DNA of 64,000 nucleotides from Chlamydoabsidia padenii (taxonomy: Eukaryota > Mucoromycota > Mucoromycetes > Mucorales > Cunninghamellaceae): the NCBI GenBank assembly GCA_025330725.1, contig JAIWND010000019.1, positions 124,001-188,000 on the forward strand, read 5' to 3'. The position numbers and the translations under genes are program-made. Positions 1 through 10,780 of the stretch are shown piece by piece. The first letter of the stretch is position 1, and each line of letters starts with the position of its first letter. Under the pieces are notes generated by a model. That model was not told the origin of the DNA and ran no database searches. It saw only the letters and a list, made by a program, of their open reading frames with translations.

Positions 1-2270
1 GTATTACTTTTCTTAAATAAATAGGGGAATGGATTGGCATGGACCAAGTATGAAGAATGCTTTTTGCGCGTTGGATGGTCTTGCTCAAGTCATGGATCTG
101 CTATTCTCAAAATCGATAGAAAACCATCAACAAACTTCTGATGACTATGATTGGGTTGTAGGTAATATAATAAAAATGGTTCCTCGATTGAACTTACTCA
201 CCTTTTATTCCTTTTATAGTGGACAAGTCGGAATCCTTCTCTATTGGTGATATAAATCGGTTGATCTATATGGGTAAGCATATGCCAATTCACCATTGAC
301 TCTTTTTACTAACTCTTTTTTTTTCCCTATCCCATAGGACACAGCAATGGCGGACAGGGGGCGTGGTACTTGGCAACACACTATCCTGATCGTGCAGTGG
401 CAGGTAAAATACAATACCTAGTGCTATTTGACTTTCATTAACTAAATCTATTTGTTTTAGTCGTGGCTGCTGCTGGATATGTGAAGATTCAAGATTATGT
501 ATCCTATGCCAACTGGATTAGCCACTCTCATATAGACCCATTGTTGTTTGGTGTAAGTCAAAATAAATACATGAAGCATGTGGGAATACTAACATTGACC
601 TTCTTCTTGTAGATGCTCGAAATGGCCTATGCTGAATACAATAATGATTTACATATTCCAAATATGGTGGGACTTTCTGTACTTGCAAGATACGGGTCTG
701 AAGATGATAATGTGCCTCCCTTACATACACGGAAATATGTGCGTCTACTCAATGAATATAACAAGAATCCTGAACTTATCAAGTAAGTAAAAAGAAGAAG
801 AAAAAAAGGTTGATCAAGGTCTGAATACTAATGATATATTGGCTTTGGGGTGCATCAATTAGGGTATCATCTGTAGAGGGAAAAGGCCATTGGTGGGATA
901 CTGTACTTAACGATAAAGAAGTCAACAAATTCCTGGAAACCACCATACAGAAATCCACACGGATACAGGACAACGAACAACAGCATTTTACCATTGTCAC
1001 TACTAATCCAGCATCGACAGGCACCGTCCACGGAATTCAAATCGAGCAACTCTCCATTCCCTATAGGTAAATCATTACAAAGTGAATCATCAATCATCTT
1101 TATAACCAACTAGTAACGTTTTACACTATGTAGGAAAAGCTGCATTTTTGCTGATTTGGATTATGACAACAACTCCCTTGTATTAAAAACCACCAATGTA
1201 TCAGCCTTTAGGATTTGCCGCCGCTCGGAGACCACAGTGGTCATTGATCAAACAGTCATCCACCAGGTTGACATATACAAAGGTGTACTATTTACATTAG
1301 ATAAGAATGGCAAATGGAAGGTAAGCAGGAAATGAAATCTACTACAGTACGAATCTAATTTATTATGTATATAGATCGAAGACAAGAAATGGCCTAGAAG
1401 AGGTGAACGTAGTCGGCAATCCTATGGACCTTTACATCGACTGTATGAATCAAGCAAACCACTAATGATTGTGATACCCAGCATAAACCGACAACAACTA
1501 CCTTCATCAGCATATACCACTTATCATCACCTCGCACTACAGATTGCTCACGACTGGTATCTCTATGGCGGCGGAGATTCAATGATTGTGGGGGATGATC
1601 ATCCAATCGTCGCTTTTGAGGAAATCGATCTAACAGCAGTGACCGAAGACGAATCACCATTTTATCGTATATACCTTGGTGTTGGCCAAGATAATCATGC
1701 AATGACCCAGTTACTTGGCTTAGAATCTAATTATGTGGACATCGAAATCGACAAGTCTAGTATACAAATTGGATCTAGACGCTTTGATGACCCTGGTACA
1801 GGTAAATGAACTTTTTATGAAATGTAATGAAGATCCCCTTCCCCTTACACATCTCCTTTTGAATTTAGGTATTTTATTTGTATGTCCGGGCAGCAGCTCA
1901 AATGAAATGGCTATTGTCATATCCGGTCTAGATTTTGAAGGATTGGAATTGGCATGTCAATTGTTACCTAGGCGTACAGGTCTATTGGTACCAGAATGGA
2001 GTAAGATAGTAAAAATTGTTATTTGAACGAAGGAAAGAATGTTTAATCTAATCATACTTTATCTCTTGTACATAGTTGTCACAAGTCCATTGACAAAGGA
2101 ACAAGGCTTGGGTGGAATCTTGGGCGCTGGGTAAGAATTATGATAATCACCTGCAGAAGAAAGGAGAGGGGGAAGAAAAAAAAAAAAAAAAGAAATGCAC
2201 CTCGTGTAACTAACTACATTACTTCTTTTTTAGCTTTTTCGGTAATGACTGGCAAGCCTTTGGATATTGA
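1..2270 (+). CDS. Prolyl-oligopeptidase-like alpha/beta-hydrolase, 5' end missing
   Basis: Partial gene entering from the left edge; the first visible exon starts at 25 after an AG acceptor, and the reading frame runs through about ten exons to TGA at 2268-2270. About 530 residues are visible. A complete serine-hydrolase triad can be read: the nucleophile elbow GHSNGG (Ser codon 343-345, built across a splice junction), an acid in the segment GSEDDNVPP, and the His in GKGHWWD. This order is typical of peptidase S9 / dienelactone-type hydrolases. The C-terminal part after the triad is long and ends GFFGNDWQAFGY. The substrate cannot be read from sequence; a peptidase or esterase role is inferred. 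Start, any signal peptide and the N-terminal domain lie outside the window. Confidence 0.75.
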
Positions 2271-2508
2271 TTACTTACTGGTACAAGATATCAAGACACA
2301 TCCCTTGGACTAGACATAGACTGTAGATGTACTTTTATGTAGTGAATATCGCCATTATTGGATTTTTATCTTTTTTCTTTTATTTTTTTATGTAATAATC
2401 TGGGGTGGTGTTTTTTATAGGGTAACACAAGAAAATAAAAAAAAATGCCTGGGGGTGAAAAGTTTTTCTTTCCTCTCTTTCACTCTTCAATCTCTCTACT
2501 ATAATCGA

Positions 2509-4516
2509 ATGACCACTCCAGCACAAAAAGCAGAAGCCATATCTATATTAAAGGTAACTAGACTGTAAAAAAGAAAAAGAAGATACTTATCATGCAGGAT
2601 ATTTTTTTCTTACTTTTCGATAGGCACCTCCACCATCCTCGTCCATGACAATTCCAGCTTCCGCAACACCTTCACATTCAACAAGGAACCGTCATCCACC
2701 AGTCACCAGTCAAATCGTGATAAGTGAAGATGAAGATGATGAAGATCTCAGGTATGCAATGTCAGATGGTGAAGATGAAGACGCTGGTTACATTCCCTCT
2801 GGTAAAACTCTTGAACTACTTCAAACTGAAAAGGCTTGCTACTCTGGGTATTTAATGAAGAAAGGAGAAAAAAGGCGTGTAAGTCAAATACTGACATACC
2901 TTTTCAATTGTTTGATTGTATACTCATCTTGATTATTTGATTTGATCTCTATATAGACTTGGAAGAAGCGATGGTTTGTACTTCGAACAACAAAACTAGC
3001 CATGTACAAGGACAAAAAGGTAATAGGAGAAATAGAAAAAATAAGAAGGTATTGTTAATGGTCATTACTAATAGTGCATTGATCATACTTGCAGGAATAC
3101 AAGCTTCTACGGATCATAGATTTGCGTGATATTCATAGTGTTGTGCAAGTGACATCCAAAAACAAGTATCGATACGTCTTTGCCATCATCACGCCAAAAC
3201 GAATGTATTATGTCCAAGCCGAAGACCAACAAACCATGGATGGATGGCTCGAGGCGATCGACCAAGCAAAAGAAGAACTACGACAACTCGATGTGAATGA
3301 CGATTCTAGCTCAATCGGAAGGGATCAAGAATTTGCAAAGGATGTGGTGACCTCTTACAAATCAAATTCTAGTATGACACAACAACGGCGACGTTCCTCA
3401 GCAGGTGCTCCAATGGACAATCGCCGACAATCAAGTGGAATGGTAACATCTCCGTCCATTGCTTCTTCTTCACCTTCTAACTCTGGTTTCACATCATTCG
3501 CACATTCTCCACCTGGCACGGGATACCTATCCTCTTCTCCACCTCCACCAGTTCCACCACTGCCAGCATCTGCAACAAATAAATCGACATCCAATCCCAC
3601 TGCACTTCCTACTCGTGTGGATATTCCAAAATCAGCATCTGCACCACTCAGTGACTACAACACTGGTCATGTTTATCCTCTTTCTCCTACTTTGGATCAA
3701 GCCCAGGTCCATTTTGCTGAAGGGATTGCCAGTTCGGAGGATGATGAAGATTACAGTGTCACTAACAGTGTGATCGACGTTAGAAAGGAAGAAGATCGAA
3801 ATCGAGTCTTGGTGGAAGGATATCTGCTTAAACTGGGGCGAAACAAGGTATGTACAAAGGAATGAAAAAAAAGGGGGGTTTGATCTAAAGTGTTGCTTTT
3901 TTTTTTAACACAGGGTTGGCAAAAACGTTGGTTTGTTTTACGAACTGATACGCTTGCATACTATGAAGACGAAAAGGTAAAGAAGAAAAGAAAAGAAAAG
4001 AAAAAGAACAGAGGGACAATACTGATCTTATTTTATTTTTGATGACAGGAATACTCACCGCATCGTATCATTCCATTGGAACATATCATGGATACATTGG
4101 AAATTGAAGCCATTAGCAAAAACAAACAATACTGCTTCAAGATCATCATCCCAAAACGAAACTATGTCCTTTGTGCAAGTACTGAAGACGATATGGAGGC
4201 CTGGTTGAATGCTCTCAGTGTGGCAGTCCGTCGATCGAAAAAGGACACTAGTAAGGAATCAAGTGGCAAGGCTGGATCATCAGAGGCATCAACGCATGAA
4301 CAACATACTACATCATCTGGAGCGACATCAACTAGTCATCAACAACAACAACAAAAAGGACGATTAGGGCAAATCTCTGAAGCTGACAGCCGGGACGAAT
4401 TGCATAACTTGACAAGAAAACTCTCCATGGAATCTTTTGAAAACTCAAGTCATATCTCGGGCGTTAGTGGTGCTGGTGGTGTCGGTGGTGCAGGCGGTGC
4501 TTTGGGTCGGCATTAA
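2509..4516 (+). CDS. Tandem pleckstrin-homology domain protein (Opy1-like)
   Basis: Six exons starting at ATG 2509 (exon 1 is 2509-2553) and ending at TAA after GLGRH. Residues form an acidic N-terminus (EDEDDED), a first PH domain with TWKKRWFVLR, a Ser/Pro-rich linker with a PPPPVPPLP stretch, a second PH domain with GWQKRWFVLR, and a Gln/Gly-rich tail. Two PH domains in a protein of about 550 residues recall yeast Opy1, which binds PI(4,5)P2. Lipid binding and membrane location are inferred from the fold. The two PH domains share intron positions and a central exon of identical length (2957-3019 and 3914-3976), indicating internal duplication. AATAAA lies near 4630. Confidence 0.85.
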
Positions 4517-5079
4517 AATATATATCCCTCGAACTCCCCACCCCTCCTCTTCTACTATTACATTTATACTTACTATACCTTTTAAATTACTCTCTGGATG
4601 GTAGTTTGTACCATATAGTCTTTACTCTAATAAAAATCTTACTTTTATATATTTTAAACACCGACGGTCATTCAATTCATGGAATGAGAATATGACTGAC
4701 AACCCTCCTTTGAGAAGGAAGGATACGGGGCTTCGGCAAACGGTAAGTGAAAAAGAAAAGGAAACCACATACTTCCACATAATACCAACTGATATTTTAT
4801 TCTCCGCTATTCCACGAAAAATTCGTTACCCCATTCAATATAAATACACCACTCTGTGTTAAAGAAACCTGTAAACTTTTTACTTTAGGGTGAAGACGAC
4901 GTGCAATAGTTGGATACCCTCTCATTCTTTTCTTTATTTTTTATAACCTTATCAATAAAGATATCTTTTTATCATGCTACTCTACTTCTGCCTTTTTGGG
5001 ATCGGGTGGATTGATGTGCGGGTATTTAAACATCGCGGTTTTTGTTTTTGTTTTTTCTCGTCTCTTCTTCTTTAAAATC
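4517..5079. other. Intergenic: PH-gene 3' region and mad2 promoter
   Basis: No credible gene. The left part carries a poly(A)-type signal near 4630. The right part holds the promoter word at 5018-5031 and a T/C-rich leader before mad2. Around 4699-4740 there is a short imperfect hairpin-like stretch with no recognised RNA family. Confidence 0.6.
5018..5031 (+). promoter_or_regulatory. GCGGG/TTTAAA promoter word upstream of mad2
   Basis: GCGGGTATTTAAAC lies 48 bases before the mad2 ATG. It is one member of a family of GC-core plus TTTAAA/TTTGAA words found before many genes here. Regulatory function is inferred from position and recurrence only. Confidence 0.5.
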
Positions 5080-5955
5080 ATGGCGACTAACATTACTTTG
5101 GATGGTTCCTGTGACATGGTGTTGGATATTCTCGGTAAGTAAAATATCAATACAAGCAAGCTATATTCACTGACTTTTGTTTATGATAGAGTGTACCTTT
5201 TACAGGTAAAGCACAATCTCAATGTTTTTGACATTATGGTTTACCCTCTTTATATATACTGTATAGTATTCTCTATCAACGGGGTGTTTATCCTTCATGG
5301 GAATTTGAACAAGAAGAACGGTTCGGGACAATGGTAATGCGGCCTGTCATTGATGAAGTCACTGTACATGTTAAACGCATCCTTGACCAACTTCGAGGTA
5401 AGTGAAAGAACATTTAGTACACCAACAAACTAACAAGCTTTATATAGAATGGCTACCAACGAATCAAGTCCAAGAAGTGATCCTTCTTATCATATCAAAA
5501 CCCGACTTTGAAATAGTGGAAAGATGGCGATTCAACATTTGTACAGATGGGTAAGTCAAAATACACACAAGGTGGGAAATTTGTATGCTAAAACAAATAA
5601 TTGCATAGGGCGACCGAATCTTTAAGGGAATTACAGGACGAACAAAAGGTAACTCGACAGATCAATGACATTCTACGCCAAGTAACCGGTGCGGTCTCCT
5701 ATTTAACTTCACTGGACGAGGTTGATTGTAAGTAACTTGGTATCATAGAAACATACTACGTTACATTAATGATGATAATTGGGTTTTTTAGGTACCTATA
5801 ATATCCATGTCCATGTAAACCCTGATACTGAAACGCCAAGCGCTTTTTATGAAGAATCGGAACCTAGTCAGATCGATGGTGGTATCGAACAAGAGCTAAA
5901 ACCACTCAATGCCGATGGTCGTAAAATCGCAACTTTTATCAACTATCGATTGTAA
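5080..5955 (+). CDS. mad2: Spindle assembly checkpoint protein Mad2 (HORMA domain)
   Basis: HORMA-domain protein of about 200 residues, the usual Mad2 length. Recognisable family segments are SILYQRGVYP near the N-terminus, EIVERWRFNI in the centre, RQINDILRQVTGAVSYL, and a C-terminal safety-belt region with YEESEPSQI. Mad2 binds Mad1 and Cdc20 at unattached kinetochores and inhibits the APC/C. The match to Mad2 (ILYQRG-YP, ERW-F-I) is better than to Rev7, its paralogue in the same family. The gene has six exons, including a 16-nt microexon at 5190-5205 that is needed to keep the frame and encode CTFY. Stop TAA is at 5953-5955. Confidence 0.93.
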
Positions 5956-5975
5956 TGAATCCTTTTTTAAATAGA

Positions 5976-6103
5976 GTAGTATCCCTCAGAATAGTCTTTT
6001 ATATACTTTGTTAACAATTATCATCATGAACCCCTTTTTATATATATAGTAGTATTCCCTTTTTAATATAGTAGTATCCCCTTTTCTCATATTGTAGTAT
6101 CCC
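5976..6103 (+). repeat. Four dispersed copies of GTAGTATCCC after mad2
   Basis: GTAGTATCCC (one copy with an extra T) recurs at 5976, 6049, 6071 and 6094 within the AT-rich 3' flank of mad2. It looks like a degenerate short tandem repeat, possibly in the 3' UTR. No function is evident. Confidence 0.6.
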
Positions 6104-6256
6104 TTAAAATAATCTTTTTTTTTTTAATAAACTTGGAACTCGTCGATCTCTAACCGTCTCCTTCTGTTGGTCATGATGGGCAAATGTTAAACGTCAGAAT
6201 CTGCTGGTTGAAGATATTCGGGGTTGAAATTAGCATGATTTACTATGAACCTTCCC

Positions 6257-7405
6257 AAAAAATCACGTCAATTGAACTCCCGACAGGCTTTGAATTTACG
6301 GGTTTACTTTGGGTTTTGAGTGTGCTCACGGTGTACACAGATTTCTAACTTTGGTTCGCTTGGATCGCTATGATAGATTTCTACAAAAGGCGCCAGAAAA
6401 TCTGTGATAACGAGTTTTTAATTTAGTATGGCAAAGAGAAGTTTCCTTCAGTCTAGAAAAAATAAAATACTCTTTCATCGCAAAGGACAAGTAAAAGCCA
6501 TCGCAAGTCTGCACTGACCTACAGAGGGGTCTTGGAGCTTGGCTTTTGCGATGCCTTATGTTGGAAATATGCTATAGTGTCCACATCGCCACTTTAATCA
6601 TTAGTATCCGTTGACAATTGGAGCGAGTAGAGCTTTTCAAATTTTAGTGGAGGCAGGCAGGATCGGAAAATGAATTTAAATTTGGTCTCGTCTGACCATT
6701 TTTTATTTATTACAGGTCAGGTTAAAACGATCTTGAGGCTATAATGCTCCATACAGTGGACTTGGTGCATTGGCCATTATGTAAATATTGTTGGAAATAG
6801 GCTAAGGAATGTTCGTGGTCACTTTTGTCATTAGCGTCACTTGTTCATTAAGGCAGTGAAGCCTTACAAGGGATCATAGGGTAAGCGTGGTTTGAAACCT
6901 GCTCTTTGTGGAAACGGTACACAAAGAAAAACATGAAAAAAGTGGAATGGCCCTCTTTCAGGGATATCTCCAAATGGTATTTGAAGGATCCACATCAAAT
7001 CCATTCTGATAGTTTTTTTCTTTTGGTACTCTAATTGTCAACGGATGCTAATGATTAAAGTGGCGATGTGGACATTATAGCATATTTCCAACATACTTTA
7101 CTGCAAAAGCCAAGCTCCAAGACCCTTCTGTAGGTCAGTGCAGACTTGCAATGACTTTTACATGTCCTTTGCGATGAAAGATTATTTTATTTTTTCTAGA
7201 CGAAAGGAAACTTCTCTTTGGCACACTAAACCAAGAACTCGTTATCCCACATTTTCTGGCGCATTTTGTAGAAATCCATCATATCGATCCAAGCAAGCCA
7301 AAGTTAGAGATCTGTGAACACACTCCGACTCCCCGTGAGCATGAAAGCCCAAACTAAACCCGTAAATTCAAAGCGTGTCGGGAGTTCAATTGTCGTGATT
7401 TTTTT
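6257..7405. mobile_element. Long-inverted-repeat (foldback/MITE-like) element, non-coding
   Basis: A left arm (6257-6620) is repeated in inverted orientation as a right arm (7033-7405), with close to nine in ten bases matching by eye. Both outer ends read AAAAAATCACG / CGTGATTTTTT. The 412-base spacer has no convincing ORF. This structure fits a non-autonomous foldback DNA transposon or an inverted duplication. A clean target-site duplication was not found: flanks contain CTTCC on both sides, but not abutting the ends. It sits between the 3' end of mad2 and the promoter of the THOC1 gene. Confidence 0.75.
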
Positions 7406-7592
7406 ACTTCTTCCAACTGATAGTTGGTGTGTTTTTTACATCCCGCCTAAACTATTAAAAGGCCGCACTTTGGTCGTGACTGAATTGGATTTTATAAAGG
7501 TGGGGGGAGGTTCAACTCTGTTCATATTTCTCTTCTCACTTTTTTTTTTTTTTTACACATCCATCTTACTCTACATAAACTTTACATAACTC

Positions 7593-10485
7593 ATGTCGAA
7601 ATTTGTTGAATTCAGGCAACAAGTGGAAAGTGCGATTGAAAAGGTGACTCTAGCAGTGAATGATTATAAACAAACGCAACAAACCAAAAGCATCCAACCT
7701 TGTGTTCTCGCTCAAATTGATCAACACATCACTCCCATCAGTGGACCAGCTGGCGAACTAGACTTTGGTATTGTACAAGACAAGGCGGATTGGCGCAAGA
7801 ATGCATTGGAACTGGTCCTTCGTCGGTCTCTGCTATCTGTTGTGGTAAGTATACAGATTGATAATACAAAAGGAATGTGTACTAAATAAATTCTTTGTTG
7901 TTGTTGTTGTTGTTGTAGGATCGGATTCCTGAATCAGACCCTGAACTCTTCACCAAACTCTTTGACTTGCTTGATATCACACTGACACTACAAGAAAAAG
8001 GTTATACAGAAAAAGATAAAGAAAAAAACACAAGCGACAGTATTGAACGGCGGCGATATCAATGGTTGGATTCACCTCACCCACCGACACCACCGCCTTC
8101 TCTGTTGACTGAACCGACACTGTTTTACTCAACCTCTCCTCCTCTCTTGTTTTTTTTATATTGTATATGATATATACGCGATATAGACTTCTTGGAACAA
8201 ATCATCCCGTTAACGTTTGTGGAAGAATTGATGGATGTCCTCACTCTGACTGGCTGTGAACGACTATTTGATTATGTTGAAAATCAAAAGGACCGATTGA
8301 TTATTGTAAGTATCATAAATGATGGTAATTGATTGGCGTTATATTTATTAACCTTCTATCATCCTCTCTAAATTAGAATATGGTGCCTGGCCGTGGAAAG
8401 GCGTTAGTGCTACTACGTACATGCAATGAAATGCTTCGACGATTATCTAAAGAAATCAATACTGTTTTTTGTGGCCGTATCCTCATGTTTCTCGCCAACT
8501 CATTCCCTCTTGGTGAAAGATCAGGTACAGTTTGTTTATTTATTGGTGTTGCTTCAAGAAAAAAAAATTGGTCCTTGGCTAACGTCTCCCTATTTTTACT
8601 TGGTGGGAATCGCTATATACTAAAAAGGTGTCAATCTTCGTGGTGATTTTAACTCGGAACAGATACATTATGATAGTGACAAAGTGGTGGATGCTGATGA
8701 TACGATGACAGGTAAATGATTAGGTGATTGAGTATGAAGAGTGTGAAAACAAACAAACTCAGCCTTCTTTATTTTACTTTATAGATGAACAAAAGTCATT
8801 CTACAAGATATTCTGGTCTACTCGGAAATACTTTTCTGATCCTCCAACTGTACTTCAAGCTGAAAACTTTGTTGAACTCCAAAAGGTAAAAGTGGATTTA
8901 TAAAAATGATCTATACTCTAATCAACATTACCACATCAGGGCGCTGCTGTTGTATTTGACAAGTTTGAAGAAATCGCCAAAAACGAACAGGTGGTTTCTG
9001 GTGCAAAGTCTTCTCAAGTGGCGGGATTGAAACGGAAATCAATGGCCATGGATACTGGTGATGATGGAATGGCCGAAGAAATACTAAAGGAAATCAACAA
9101 TGACTATCGTTTCCCGCGACTATTGACAAATCGGAAACTCTTGGAATTAGAGGTAAGGATGAATGACATGCTTGCAACAACTTGATAACTTTTTTTTTTT
9201 TTTGGTTATTTTAGATCGAAGATGTCCGATTCCGACGAAATGTGATTCTCCAGTTCTTAATACTATTCCAATACATCTCTGGATTCTCTCAAAGTGAAAA
9301 GGAAAACACTCGGACTTTACTGTCAGCACGTGGGGCGAACAAGCAAACTCTGATACAACCAACCTATACAGTAACTGAAGAACAAGTACAATGGATAAAC
9401 GACATGGAAACGAGATTGATCAACTTACTACGAACAACTAAACCTCATGGCAACCTTTACACTGATATTGTTTTGACTGTCCTAAAACATGAACGTAATT
9501 GGGTAAGAACATACCATCTAATTTCTAGTTTTATTACTTACGATCTATCCTTCTCTCACTAGATCATTTGGAAATCATCAGGCTGTCCACCCTTTGAAAA
9601 GCCTCCATTGGACCCAAAGATACTGGAACAATCAAGACAGCAAAGAATGAAGGTTTTGAAAGTAATATGCATACAAAGTATCTTCTATTAACTACTGACT
9701 AACATGATTTGATTGTTTTTTGTTATTGTTAACAGACATGTCCTTCCAATTATCGATTTGCTTATGGAAATATGGAAATGACCAATATGTATGGAAAGCC
9801 TAAAGAAACTCTTGCGACCATCATGCAGTAAGTATATCATCAAGCCTGGATTAGATGTAAGGACAATCCTTTCAACCTTTTTTTTTCTTTATTACTATCT
9901 TTATATAGATCACGACCAGCTATACCAACACCCGTGACAATTATCGATCAATCAATGGATATTCTAGAAAGGGAAAAGGGCGCATCGGTGGAAGAACGGT
10001 ACAACATTGCTAACGGTGCTCTCTTCCAGGTGACAAGAGTGCTGTTTAGGACACATGCTTCACTCATCCCAAAAGTATATAACATGAAACGCTTATACTT
10101 TAATGAAGCTCTCAATCCTGGATCCTCCTCACAAAACGGCGACGACGACGATGAAGATGATGACGACGAAGAAGACGACGAAGAAGACGATAAAAGCAGT
10201 AATGGCGGCGATAAGAAGGACCAGGCTGCTCCGGAAGACGAAGAAATGACAGAAGCTCAAGAACCGCCAAAAACAAGCACTAATAACACCAAATCATCCA
10301 CAACAGCATCATCCAACATTTTATCAATCACAACTCCATCAGTATCTGTGTCCTCCTCCTCATCACCATCTGGGATGCTCTCTGTGCCTGGTGGCGATGC
10401 TATTACCGAAAAACATGTAGAAATGGAAATCAAGGTCCTAAAAGAAGTCAAAAGGTTTATCCTAGAAGAAGGTTTATGGTGCTGA
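7593..10485 (+). CDS. THOC1: THO complex subunit 1 (THOC1/Hpr1)
   Basis: Multi-exon gene from ATG 7593 to TGA at 10483-10485. The reading contains THOC1 family segments: [18 protein letters not shown], a GRILMFLA stretch, the [12 protein letters not shown] segment across a splice, [14 protein letters not shown], and LKHERNW. The THO complex couples transcription to mRNA export in the nucleus. The C-terminus has a strongly acidic run ([17 protein letters not shown], about 10139-10190) followed by a Ser/Thr-rich tail. One junction is unresolved: the exon beginning after the AG at 8186 requires an incoming phase of one, but no good GT donor in that phase lies immediately upstream. AATAAA is near 10558. 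Confidence 0.88.
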
Positions 10486-10697
10486 TTATATAGTTTGGTA
10501 GTTTAATAGTCTAGTTTATTGTTTTAACCCACTACATTCATGTTTTCCAATTTTGATAATAAAGATTTATCTTGTTTATAGAAACTAAAAACATTGCCCA
10601 TTTGGTTAAAATAAAATAGGTTTGACACATTTATACTTGGTCAAGTCTACAGAGGAAGAACACAGTAGGATGAATATAATGCCAGCTTCAACTGATT

Positions 10698-10741
10698 GAA
10701 ATCCCGCAGATCCAAATAACTCCGCCCAGGCGGGATGAAAC
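10698..10741 (+). promoter_or_regulatory. Paired promoter words before the F-box gene
   Basis: GAAATCCCGC (10698-10707) and AGGCGGGATGAAAC (10728-10741) face each other 40 to 83 bases before the ATG at 10781. Both belong to the GCGGGATTTGAAA family in opposite orientations. Confidence 0.45.
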
Positions 10742-10780
10742 TATTTATTGACCTCAGTTTTCATTTTTTTTCCCTCTCAT

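Noticed and set aside
7314..7589. 91-codon ORF at the end of the inverted repeat
   Set aside because: It begins inside the repeat arm, shows no transposase motif and ends in a low-complexity Phe/Leu run from poly-T.
10748..10780. N-terminal extension of the F-box protein
   Set aside because: The open frame upstream of 10781 has no ATG, so it is leader sequence.
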